A stretch of DNA of 64,000 nucleotides from Diplodia intermedia (taxonomy: Eukaryota; Ascomycota; Dothideomycetes; Botryosphaeriales; Botryosphaeriaceae), in assembly GCA_021495925.1 (NCBI GenBank), contig JAKEKT010000014.1, positions 434,001 through 498,000 of the forward strand. Reading direction: 5' to 3'. The notes below the pieces were generated by a model. That model was not told the DNA's origin. It did no database searches and was given only the letters and a program-made list of their open reading frames with translations. Below are positions 12,901 to 23,272 of the stretch, piece by piece. How positions within the stretch are numbered: position 1 is the stretch's first letter; each line of letters starts with the position of its first letter. The position numbers and the translations under genes are program-made.

Positions 12901-15900
12901 AGGATCGCCGTGTTGGTTAGAGGGCCACAACCGTGCCGCTATCCATAGCACCATGCAGCCCTACCTGCCGCACCGTTAGACGCGTGGGCTCGACTTCTAA
13001 TATTGGACATGAAACGTAGACTTGTGCGCATGCGCGGGATCTGCCGTTGCCACATTTCCGCCGCGAGCCATACAGCGGCGGGGTGCTGTTGTCTGTATGG
13101 CTTGGGACCGCAGAGTAGGTGTGAATCATGATCACCACCCAAGTGTCATCCGGGCCTTTCTCGTACGTGGAACCAAGCCTCCAACGACGCGCCAAAATAA
13201 ATCCCAAACCAGACCAATCACTTCCTCTTCCGGATGCCTATGTCACGACGATGCTGATTCGTCGGCCTTTACATTGTAGTTGCCCACACCAAACGGGTTG
13301 TTGCCGGCAGCTGTTTGGCTAGTGCTTATATGATGTGCTGTCAAGGCATCGCCTCAGCCAACGGCAGTGCTCCGCCCAGGCCAGCGACCCAGCTCACGGT
13401 TCTCCAGCGGCCCTGAGGAAACAGTAAGAGAGATCGGGAGCGCCCGCGTGGACGGCGAGGGCGCCGAGCCGCTGCGCCGGGTCTGAATTCCAAGATAGAG
13501 GTATTAGGAGAGACATGACATGAGTTCCAAAAACAACAACCCCCGGCTTCGACCCTCGACCCTGCAGCCATGTTTCCAAATGTCCAGAGCGCCAAGGTAG
13601 CCCAGCAGGGAGAACGCTTGCTGGACCGTGCAACTGCCGCTTCAGGGAAGAGGTTGCAAGTGAGGACCGATGCCAGCTCTGCGCACCCCGACGATATAGC
13701 TCTCAGGCTTTAATTTGACGCGCTGCCGCCGACGCCAACATGCAGCCGCAACGCGACGGCGACAAATCAAAGCGACGAGCCCCAATTAGTCTGGCTCGCC
13801 GGGCAACCTTTACACGGTAGCATGGTGCGAGGGCGCTACGACGCCCGGTGACTCGACCCCCTCGCATTGAGTTTTGGCGATCCCGCTGAACATGCCGGTG
13901 AAAGATCCCCGGGGCTAGGAGAGGCGTGACAGTCGCGTCTCGCACTTTGCGGACACCGCGCAACACCGCAGACACAGGCCGTTAGCGCCGAACTAGCGGC
14001 AGTGCGGGGATACGCCTATCGCCGGCATCTCCATGACCCCGATCGACGCCCTCAGGCCCGGCAAACCTTGACCCTGACGACTGGGACTACCATGACTGAC
14101 GACGAAGCGCCCAGCCTCCTCTGGCCTCTGTGAGCGGCTCGGTAGGCCTGGCACGAAGCCGGGGGGCCTAGAGCATCCGCCCGGACAGGCAGAGCAGCTA
14201 CCGACGGCCGGCTCCAGTTGCATACCCGCTTGGGGGCCGCAGTCGATGCTGCTCCGCCCAGCACCGTGGTGCTGGCGGCGGGAACATGGTAGCGGAGATG
14301 TGCGTGGAGAGTTTTCGGCGAGTTCTGCACCAGCATCTCCAGCCACAGAGCGCGCAGTGAGCAGCGTGGCTCAGTCGCGATAAAGGCGGAGCAGCTGCAT
14401 CCTTCGAGGCAGGACAGGCGACAGTGCGGTTGCGGCCCCCAAATGACGGACGATCACAGGCAAGCGGGCCGACCGCTCGAGGCACAGGGCATGGCTTGTT
14501 CCGAGGGCAGCAACGGGGCCGGACGGTTACTTGCTGCGAGGCCGATGGGATTCGTCCGTGGGCCGGGGAGCGCGGAGCGTCCGCGGTTGGCAATGGCGCA
14601 GGGCCGGCCGTAAACGGACATAGCCTCGCAAGGCCGATGGTGTCGCTCCACGCCGGCCGCGTCGTCACAGGGCGGGCTGCGACGTCAGTCGGCAGTGTTT
14701 CAACGGCCTGGATCGCGCTCACGGCTCACCGACTGAAGGTGCTGACGCTGGGGCTCGGGCAGCTGCGAGCACGCTCGCGGCGGCGGTGGTGCATAGGGCT
14801 GGCGGATCGTTCAACGAGGTGAGACGCTTAGTTGGCTTTAGGTGTGCGCGCCATCCCTGCGGGCGACTGGCGTGACGGCAGGCCGGCGAAGGGCATTAAG
14901 AATCGCGCGCAAAATTAGACTGTCTTTATCAGCAGCAGCGCGACATGGGGCCGCGCGCGCACGGCTTCCCGCGACCCAGCACAGGCCCCGCGGCTGCTGC
15001 CTCCGCCCGCTCGCCAACGCGCCGCCTGCCCTCTGCCCTCTGCCCTCGAGCTGCTTGCCCGATGCAGCCAACAGTGGCCGCGGGGTCCCCCCGGAACCAG
15101 GCGCGCGTCGGGCGGTCTGCTCCAGCCCTCTCGCGCGGCCGTTTGCGCGACCACAGCCGCGCCTGTCTGCGCACCGGCGCCCGCCCCCTGCCCGCCGCCA
15201 ATCACCAGCGCCGCCGGTATTATTTTTGTGCGAGCAGCTCTGCATTCCCAAAGCAGCATTTGCAGCTCGCGCCTCGCGCAGCCCCCACCGCGCAGGCTGA
15301 AGCCTGCACGCGTCGCCGCCCGCTCGACCCAGCGCGGGACGACCAAGCCGCAGCGCGCTTCGGCCGACCGCGCAGCATGATGCCGTTTTGGACGCCGCTA
15401 TGGCGTATCGTCGCGTCTGCTCCACGCCCGACCCAAAGCCTCGCGGGCTGCGGCCGCGGGGTCTGGAGAGCGGCGGGCCAGCGCTGCGCACCGCCAACCG
15501 CGACCTGCCAACGCCGCAGCGTGAGCGTGTAGGGCAGGCGCGAGCCCGCTGCGCTGGACGGCCCTGAGAAGGCCATGCAGCCTTGTAGCAACGGGCTAGC
15601 GCGCAGGTGCTGCCAAAATTATGGCAGCTCCACTAACTGAAAAGCGTAGGATTGCTCAGCACCCACCGCCTGCGCCCAGGGTTGCATCAACCCGCCCGCG
15701 CTGGGCGTGCGTGCGCAGCACCTGCGCCTAAACGGCCAAGCCAGGCTCCCGCAAGACCCCCCCTGGTCAGTCCGGCCGCCGTTGCAGGGATAGCGTGCCC
15801 TATGCACCTATCCCGGCATTCAGGATGCTGGCTTGTGGCTGGCACGGAAAGACACTCTGCGGAGTTGGTGCGGACTGGGTGCGGACTGCGGACAGAGTGA

Positions 15901-16078
15901 CGGCCTCGAGCTGATAAATATCTCGACGCGCCTCCCCGGACGGCGATCCAATGCACCAGACCAGCCTTATACAGCACTCACCCTCCCCGAGACCACTTCT
16001 CCACATCTCCAGCCCGTCCTCACTCAGCATCCCTTAGTCCGTGTCTCGCCAGCTGCCACCTCCAGCACCGTGCCCACC
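6990..16078. other. About 9 kb of mostly GC-rich DNA with no supported gene
   Basis: Open frames exist on both strands, but they are Arg/Pro/Ser/Ala-rich by-products of high GC. Their reading frames overlap on both strands, and I found no domain, catalytic motif, signal peptide or conserved splice chain. Part of 11.9-12.6 kb is less GC-rich. There is no LTR, terminal inverted repeat or RIP-like AT enrichment, so transposon origin is not indicated. The stretch ends at the bZIP gene and may hold its 5' leader and long-range control elements, or non-coding RNAs. Confidence 0.5.
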
Positions 16079-17030
16079 ATGAGCCGACACGCCTACGCCT
16101 ACGCCCAGGCCGCCGTGCCTACGCAAAGATACTCGAGCACCAGCTCCGCCTTCAGCCCCAGCGCAAACCCCAACGAGGACTGGACCAAGATCTCCGACCT
16201 TGCCGAGCGCAGGCGGATACAAAACCGCATCGCCCAGCGCAACTACCGTATGCTCAGCCCCCGCCCGCATCCAAAGCCCGCCAACTGACCCGTTCCGCAG
16301 GCAAGAAGCTCAAGAAGAGGCTCGAGGATCTCGAGCGCCGCGCCGCCTCCAGCTCCGCCTCGCCTGAGCAGCGCCCGGCCGAGCTTGACCGTTCACATGC
16401 TCAGCCTCGCGACCACTCTGCGCCGGTGAGCTCGGCGGACCAGTCCGACTACAGCCGCCGCAGCCCCGACATGCAGCAGCACTTCCTCCAGCCGCACGAC
16501 GACCGCAACATGTTTTCCTACCAGAACACGCGCCAGATCTCGACTTCTCCGCCCCCCTTCACCGCCTACTCGACCTACCCTGCCCCGGACGCGGTTTCGT
16601 ACGCCTACTCGCAGACGCCCTACCACGCCATGCCAGCGACCACCGCGGAGATGCAGATGCCCTACACGCCCTACCTCCCGCCCATCTCGTCCACCGTCTA
16701 CCCCGGAACGCTGCCAAGCATCGTGCCGGCGAAGCAGGAGTTCTACGGCGAGGACGAGATCAGCCCGTTTAGCATGAACTACGCATCGCTAACAGGCATC
16801 GACATCCCCGTGACGCACCCGTACCAGGATTCAAACGCTCAAGTAATACACCCTCTCCGTCAGTTCAAACGTCAGTAGAGAGCCATGAACTAACATGGAG
16901 ATCTCTGAAGACGCCGCCGCTTTCGGACTCGTTTGAATCCTGCTCTGGCTCGCCGCCGGAGTCGGTGCTATACAACCCGGCGACTCCGGCGTCGATGCCG
17001 GGCACGCCGCCGCAGCTGCACTGCTACTGA
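16079..17030 (+). CDS. bZIP-type transcription factor with basic region but no clear leucine zipper
   Basis: Exons 16079-16247, 16301-16842 and 16911-17030 join to 276 aa. The first splice rebuilds the basic region RRRIQNRIAQRNYRKKLKK (about residues 43-61) across the exon border, with the N-x(7)-R spacing of bZIP DNA contacts. Downstream only LEDLERR is leucine-bearing; the next residues are Ser/Ala/Pro-rich, so no heptad zipper is visible. The middle is Tyr/Pro/Ser/Thr-rich, as in activation domains. Exon 3 adds a short acidic and Pro-rich tail (TPPLSDSFES...) ending LHCY. This arrangement is typical of a Pezizomycotina bZIP group that I cannot assign to a named gene. Exon 3 depends on the splice 16843-16910; without it the protein stops at 16878. 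The start at 16079 follows a pyrimidine-rich leader. Confidence 0.82.
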
Positions 17031-17846
17031 GCGTTCCGCGTGTTTTTCCTTGACTTCCTGCATACGAGCGTTACGAGCATTGCCACGATGCGACGACTCT
17101 TTCCTTTCTTTACTTCGTCTTGTAAATTACTTTTGGCGCGTTTGCATCCTGATACCATTCGTTCAGCGAGGGCGTTAGACATGACTGTCGTTTCCAGTCG
17201 TCGTGCCGGGGTCGGCACTGACACGGGCGGATTTTGTCGATTCTTCTTGTGGGTTCAGCTTATGAAAGGGTCTTGCATCGGCGCGAAGGCGTTTGTCGGG
17301 TTCCTCAGTTACAGCTTGGAGGGCACTGAGGCTTCGGGTTCCCTGTTCGGGCATGGCGATGCGTCGGTCGCATTTAGGGTGCCGGGGGATTCGGTGGGGA
17401 ATTGCTGAGAGCTAAAATTGGAAGCATCAAATCTAGATCCTTCAGAGGAAATGCTATTTGAACACTGATGTCAGTAGATGGGTCCCTCTTGAAGGCGCAG
17501 CGCCATTGCGTGATCCGCTTTATGTCTGCTGGAGATAGTCACTAGTAGTTTAAACGGTGTTGAAGCAAAGCGCGATTCACCATGTGGCCCGGAACGCATC
17601 CTTCGGGCGTCTCGACGCCTGCTTCTAGAACCAGTCCAACAGTGTGCCAAGGGCGATTCCTTCCTTCGCGCGAGTTATTTCGAAGTGATGTTGGAGCGAT
17701 CAGGATGAATCCGGAAGGCGATGACGTATCCGCGGATCACGTGGGCCGCGTAGAGTCCTGGCGCGTCCACTCGGTCGACGCGACCGTGGACCCAGCCGCC
17801 GGCGATCTCAGCGCGCAACCACCAAAATCGCCCAACCCACACAACC
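17031..17846. other. Intergenic region between the bZIP gene and ORC1
   Basis: It should hold the 3' UTR of the bZIP gene and the ORC1 promoter. No coding signal is supported. Confidence 0.6.
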
Positions 17847-20547
17847 ATGGCGCCCGCCCGCAAGCAGACTAAAACAGAGCGCGCACGGCAGTGGCTCAAG
17901 GGCGGTGGCGTCCTTCGCGAAGACTCAGATGACGAGCTCGGCATTGAAGACTACCCGTGGGAATGGGTCTACGAGGGCGAAGGCCACGCTGAAACCCTCG
18001 ACGACGACGACGCGACGCCCCGCCGAAGAGGTGGCCGCCAAAACAAGACCCAGGCGTCGAAGCGCAGCATCATTGGTGCTCGCATGGGCAACTTCGCATG
18101 CCGGCTCGGTGACACCGTGCTGTTGAAAGCGGAAGGTAACGAGGCATGGGTCGGCATCATCTGCGATCTGTTCGACGGCCGGGACGAGGATGGAGAGGAG
18201 GAGAAAATGGCCAACTTCATGTGGTTCTCGACCCCCAAGGAGATTCGCAACAAGGCGCGCCGACGAACGGACTACATGGATGTGAGTGCCGGTCACTGCA
18301 AGGCCACGGCCAGCAAATTCTGATACCTGCCAGAACGAAGTATACATTACATCCTACTTTGACGACAACCCCCTCACGACCATCAATGGCCGTGCTACGG
18401 TCGTCTCCAAGGACACCTTTCTCAAGCAATTCCCCACCGGCAAAGTGCCGCGCACGTCAAGAGACTACGGAAAGTTGTTTGTCTGCCAACGCGGGGTCAA
18501 CACGCGCACAGCTACATATACAGATGTTTTCCGCTGGGAAGACGTATACGCTGGAGAGGATGATATCCCCAGCCTTGTAGAACTGGTGAAGGCGCAGACA
18601 AAGGAGACGCGCAAGCGAAAGGACCCAAGGAAGACGAAGCACGAGATGGATGAGTTTGTGGTCCCCGAGGACGATGACGAGGCCGTGCCACAGACTCCAA
18701 AGAAGCGACGCAAACTCAATGAAGCCACCACCCCTACATCACGAAGAAAGGATCTCACGCCTCGAAAGTTCATCACGCCTACGCACAAGCGCATCGTTGT
18801 CAAGAAGCCGCTGGAATTCACTCCCCTTGGGACTCGCATTTTGTCTCCTAACGTCCTGTCGTCGCCGTACCAGGTCGCCCGAAATCAACTGCACGTCTCG
18901 TCTGTCCCCGCTACGCTCCCGTGTCGCGAGGATGAATTCTCGACCGTCTACTCTCACTTGGAGGCCGCCATTACAGACGGTTCAGGATCTTGCATTTACA
19001 TCTCCGGTACACCTGGTACCGGAAAGACGGCAACTGTCCGTGAGGTCGTTGCACAACTCAATGCCGCCGTGCAGGATGAAGAGCTCGATGATTTTATATT
19101 TGTCGAGATAAACGGCATGAAAGTGACCGATCCTCACCAGTCGTACTCCCTTCTCTGGGAAGCTCTACGCGGAGATAGAGTCAGCCCCGCACATGCACTC
19201 GAGCTTCTCGAACGGGAATTCTCAAGCCCTAGTCCACGCCGAGTGCCTTGCGTGGTGCTAATGGACGAATTGGACCAACTTGTCACCAAAAATCAAAGCG
19301 TCATGTACAATTTTTTCAATTGGCCGGGCCTACGCCACAGCCGGCTGATCGTGCTCGCTGTTGCAAACACCATGGATCTGCCGGAGAGAACTCTTAGCAA
19401 TAAGATAAGCAGCCGATTAGGTAAGTTGCACTGTTCGCTCCCCCACGCCTTTACCCAAAAGGGTAACTCTTGGCACCACACATTACGCCGCTTGCTACAG
19501 CCCGCACCGTTTTCCGGGTAGAACCCTCTTTAGAAGTCGCAATCACTCGTTCATCAATGAATTTCGATGCCCTTAACGGCTGCTAACCAAACGGCCCGCT
19601 CCGCAACAGGCTTGACACGCATAACCTTTCCCGGCTACACGCACGACCAGTTAATGTCCATCATCCAATCGCGCCTCACGAACGTTCCCGGCAACATTGT
19701 GCATCCTGAAGCCATCCAGTTCGCTTCCCGCAAGGTAGCTGCCGTGTCCGGGGATGCGCGGCGCGCCCTCGACATCTGCCGACGGGCAGTTGAGATTGCC
19801 GAAGCCGCGTCGCTCGACAACGGCACTGCTGGCGGCGGCGGCGAAGACTCAGCACCCAACACGCCAAGCAAGACGCCAGGCCGGGCCGCCGCGCAGGCGA
19901 ACGGCAACGCGAAGAAACCAAGCGGGCAGGTCGTGGTGACGATCGCGACCATCAAGCAGGCCATCGCCGAGGCGACCAGCAGCCCGCTGCAGCACGCCCT
20001 GCGCGCGCTGCCGCTCGCGTCGAAGCTCTTCCTCGCCGCGCTGCTGGCGCGCGTGCGCCGCACCGGCGTCCAGGAAGCCGCGCTGGGCGACGTGCTGGAC
20101 GAAGCGCGCAACCTGGCCCTCATGAGCCAGACCGAAGCCATCCAAACCGTCCTGCTCGGCGGCCAACCGCAGCAGCCGCGACTACCACCACCACCACCAT
20201 CGTCGCTGCCGGCCGCCAAGGACAATGACGACGCCGCCGTCGCCGCGGACGGCCTGATCAGCGGTTTGGCGGCTTCTTCGCACCAGCAGCCCGTCACGCC
20301 TCGCAGGGGTCGGCCGCCGGGCGTTGCGAAGGCGGCGGCGGCGGCGGCGGCGCAACAGCAGCGCGACAAGGCGGCGCGAGTCATAGGGATGGGCAACGCG
20401 GCGGCAGAGCTCATGGAAGCGGGTATCGTGGGGTTGGAGGCGCGCAGGGGAGAGAGGGTGGGGAGGGTGAGGCTTGGAGTGAGCGACGAGGAGGTGAAAC
20501 TGGCGTTGAAGGACGACGAGGAGGTCAAGGGCATGGGTTTGGGCTGA
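17847..20547 (+). CDS. ORC1: Origin recognition complex subunit 1 (ORC1)
   Basis: Exons 17847-18281, 18334-19420 and 19610-20547 join to 819 aa. Residues about 75-200 form a BAH domain (GDTVLLKAEGNEAWVGII through FRWEDVY), which in ORC1 binds nucleosomes. A basic, disordered linker follows. The AAA+ ATPase shows Walker A GTPGTGKTA near residue 370, Walker B VVLMDELDQL near 455, and SSRLGLTRITFPGYT at the sensor-2 side, then a winged-helix C-terminus interrupted by low-complexity Ala/Pro/Gln stretches. ORC1 is the ATP-binding subunit that loads MCM at replication origins in the nucleus. Intron 2 is 189 nt, longer than its neighbours, but the flanking exons meet exactly within a conserved motif, so no extra exon is needed. 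The gene is convergent with PRP46. Confidence 0.95.
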
Positions 20548-20886
20548 AGGGGGGGAGAGACGTGATGTTTTTGAGCATCCAGTGGGCTGGATATATATAG
20601 AACTTCAAAACGGAGAGTGTCGGGCGAGGTTAAATCTGCTGCCGAAGGAACTTGGGTATAATAATCTTTTAAAAGTCCTTCCAACAAGTCGCATTTAATT
20701 CATCTGCAGCACGGTGTGCTCACCGGAGATGGTACCTGCTTCTTTCCTTGTGTTCCTTCTGCCATCCTGAAGTAGACTCCTTTTGCCAGCCCTTACCCAC
20801 CACGCATACGCAAATGCCAAGTATGTGGGAATTTTCTACCACGCATTAAAACAAACACCAACACTCCGATTATCAACACCATTACC
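20548..20886. other. Convergent 3' intergenic region ORC1/PRP46
   Basis: This 339-bp tail-to-tail spacer should hold both 3' ends. It is moderately AT-rich and has no supported gene. Confidence 0.6.
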
Positions 20887-22458
20887 CTAGAATTTCTGTC
20901 TTCCGAGCGTGGGCTTCCAATCCAAGGGATGCGTGTCGGGCGTAGCGTTCTCGTCGGGCTTCCACACCTTGATGGTCTTGTCGGCCTCGCCGGTGATGAG
21001 GCGCAGGCCGGTGAGGTCGAAGGTGCTGCTCATGACGCCGGCCTCGGCGTCGAGCGAGCCGGGCTGGGCGACGGAGTCGAGGCTCTGGAAGCGGTGGCCG
21101 GTCTTCCAGTCCCAGAAGGCGACGGAGCCGTTGTCGCCGCCGGAGAAGAGGACGTTGTCCTCGTTGACGGCGAGGGTGTTGACGATGGCGTTGTGGCCGT
21201 CGAAGTTCTGCATGAAGGCGCCCTCGGGGCACTTCCACTGCTTGATGGAGCCGGAGCTGCCCGACGCGAACGTGAACTCCTTGGGGTGCGTCGTCAGCGC
21301 GCGCACGCCCTTCTTGTGGTGCGTCAGCACGCCCATGGTCTTGCCCGCCGCCAGGTCCCACATGCGCACCGTCGAGTCGAGCGACGCCGAGATGACCTGC
21401 GGATCCGCCTCCTGGCACTTGACGTCGCAGACGGTCCCCTTGTGGCCGGCCAGCACGTGGATGTTGCTGCGCGTACGCATGTCCCAGACACGGGCCACGC
21501 CATCGCGACCGCCGGTGACCAGGACGTCCAGTGTGGGATGTAGGCTCAGAGTGTAGACGCCGCTAAGATGGCCGTGGTAGTCGCGAATGACCTTGTTCGT
21601 CTCCAAATCCCAGCATTTCACCTTTTTGTCTTCACCGCACGAGAAGAGGTAGGGGTGCCTGGGCGATACGGCCAGGCCGCGAACGGTCGAGATGTGGCCG
21701 GTCAAGGTGAGCTTCAGATTGCCCGAAGCCATGTCCCAGATCTTGATGGTGCGGTCTCCAGCACCGCTCGCGAACCATTGGTTGTTGGGCTCGACGGCCA
21801 GCGCACGCACCCAGCCCAAGTGGCCCGATATGACGCGCATCAACTTCCAGGGAGCATGCCAGTCGGGCTTCGGCTGGCGCAGCACCTCCCTTCGCACCAG
21901 ACTGCTGCCCGGGAGGTCGCGCTGGGGCGTGGGCCCGTTGGCGTTGGGCGGCAGCGGGTTGCCCTTGCCCCGCACCGTCAGCGCCGTCGACGCGGCCGCC
22001 GCGTTCTTGCGCTCCTCGTCCTTGGCCGAGATGCCCTCGATCATCTTCACCATCTTCGGGTCGGAGGGCTGGTCCTCGGCCGACGCCTGTTTCGCCTTTT
22101 TCCGACGCGCGGCAGTCGAGGCTGCTGCGCTGGCCTGCTTGGCCGCCAGCGCAGAGGGAAGTTCCTGCAGGTCCTGATACTCATTGCGTATGCGGGTGGC
22201 GACGGACTCGTGGTCTGCTAGTTCGGCCGGAGAGGTGGTGGAGGGGGCGATGGAGAATGCGGCGGTCGAGGCGTTTTCGAGGGCGGACGGCGAGGCAAAG
22301 TCGGCGGCGAAGACCTGTCGTGTCCTCTTGGCCGACGCGCGGACAAGGTTCTGTTCCAATGCAATTGTCAGACACGGCGAACGCGTGTTTCGATAGTGAT
22401 GGCAACCTACAACTGTGGCGGCGGAGGCCGGGGGCGTGGAGGCAGCGACGTCGGCCAT
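20887..22458 (-). CDS. PRP46: Pre-mRNA-splicing factor PRP46 (PLRG1), WD40 protein
   Basis: Exons 22458-22411 and 22350-20887 give 503 aa. The C-terminal two thirds form a WD40 propeller that opens with PWKLMRVISGHLGWVRAL and continues through IKIWDM, VKCWDLE, ARVWDM, VRMWDL, IKQWK and IKVWKPDE blades, the pattern of Prp46/PLRG1. The N-terminal third is charged and Ala-rich. PRP46 is part of the Prp19-associated complex needed for spliceosome activation in the nucleus. The 60-nt intron (22410-22351, GTAGGT...CTGAC...CAG) has no stop and keeps the frame, so retention would add 20 aa. The frame is open further upstream, to an ATG 40 codons before; I chose the ATG at 22458 because it directly precedes a short first exon and a family-sized product. 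Confidence 0.93.
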   Translation of the reverse strand: MADVAASTPPASAATVVGCHHYRNTRSPCLTIALEQNLVRASAKRTRQVFAADFASPSALENASTAAFSIAPSTTSPAELADHESVATRIRNEYQDLQELPSALAAKQASAAASTAARRKKAKQASAEDQPSDPKMVKMIEGISAKDEERKNAAAASTALTVRGKGNPLPPNANGPTPQRDLPGSSLVRREVLRQPKPDWHAPWKLMRVISGHLGWVRALAVEPNNQWFASGAGDRTIKIWDMASGNLKLTLTGHISTVRGLAVSPRHPYLFSCGEDKKVKCWDLETNKVIRDYHGHLSGVYTLSLHPTLDVLVTGGRDGVARVWDMRTRSNIHVLAGHKGTVCDVKCQEADPQVISASLDSTVRMWDLAAGKTMGVLTHHKKGVRALTTHPKEFTFASGSSGSIKQWKCPEGAFMQNFDGHNAIVNTLAVNEDNVLFSGGDNGSVAFWDWKTGHRFQSLDSVAQPGSLDAEAGVMSSTFDLTGLRLITGEADKTIKVWKPDENATPDTHPLDWKPTLGRQKF

Positions 22459-22673
22459 GATGGGCGAGCGAACGGTGATGGATGCGGAGGGGAGCGTCGG
22501 GTCTGTTAGGCAATCATCGGCTGGGGTGATGGTGAAGGCGGCGGCGGCGGTTGGATGGCGCGCATCGTCGCATCTCAAGCTTCGAAAGTTGCTTTGCGGA
22601 CCAGCGCTAGCGACGGCTTGGCATGCGTAGGGCTGAACAGCTGGGGATCGGGGCTTACCGTGCCCTCAGTGCT

Positions 22674-22855
22674 TAAACATAAAATATTCTTTATACGTAC
22701 GTCGAGTAGAGTTTTAAAATAATAGAGGTTTCAATTAAAAAACTAGTAAGCGTTTGCGTACGTTGTAGTTTCGACGACGATATTTTCGTTAACCAGTTAC
22801 TACTACCGCTCGGAAAAGTCGTAGATAAATTTTTTGGAGTTCTTAATCGACGTCC
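22674..22855. repeat. AT-rich islet, possible RIP-mutated relic
   Basis: Composition changes abruptly from GC-rich to AT-rich, with TpA steps and GTACGTACG motifs like those in the RIP-decayed retroelement at 46.8-48.7 kb, and returns to GC-rich near 22855. It has no open frame. It is too short to name a source element. Confidence 0.45.
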
Positions 22856-23272
22856 TACCCCTCAGTCCGCCATTATCAGCCTCCGTCCCGACTCGCATCC
22901 ATCATACCCCTCTCTCAGCTCAACGTCCTTTTCGCCCATTCCATGCCCGCGTCGGCCACCCCTCTCCTCGCTCACCATCCACTCAACCCTCGCGTCCTCC
23001 AGATACTCCGGCAGCAGATCCCTACCATCGCCATCCTCACCATCTACACCGTAGGTGCCGCCGTCGAGGAAGAAGTAGGACGCAATGTAGCCGAGCAGCA
23101 TCGTGTGGAACGGGTGCACGACGGACTGGTACGCGACGGTTTGCAGATCTCTGCTGCTGCTCGGGTCAGGTGTTGCCGAGCCGCCCCCGCATTTCGTCGA
23201 ACATAAAAGAGGTTGAAGCGGAGAGTAGGATCGGGGTAGGTCAAAGCCCCATGGGTTGTATCGGTTGTTAGC
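22856..23272. other. 5' flank of the GH115 gene, with a weak minus-strand open frame
   Basis: A minus-strand frame spanning about 23300-22862 contains a plausible hydrophobic segment (FHTMLLGYIASYFFLDG) and an acidic tail. No ATG-started gene model or family could be supported, so I list it only as part of the upstream region. Confidence 0.3.

Noticed and set aside
19421..19609. A hidden exon inside the 189-nt ORC1 intron
   Set aside because: The flanking exons join to SSRLGLTRITF without missing family residues.
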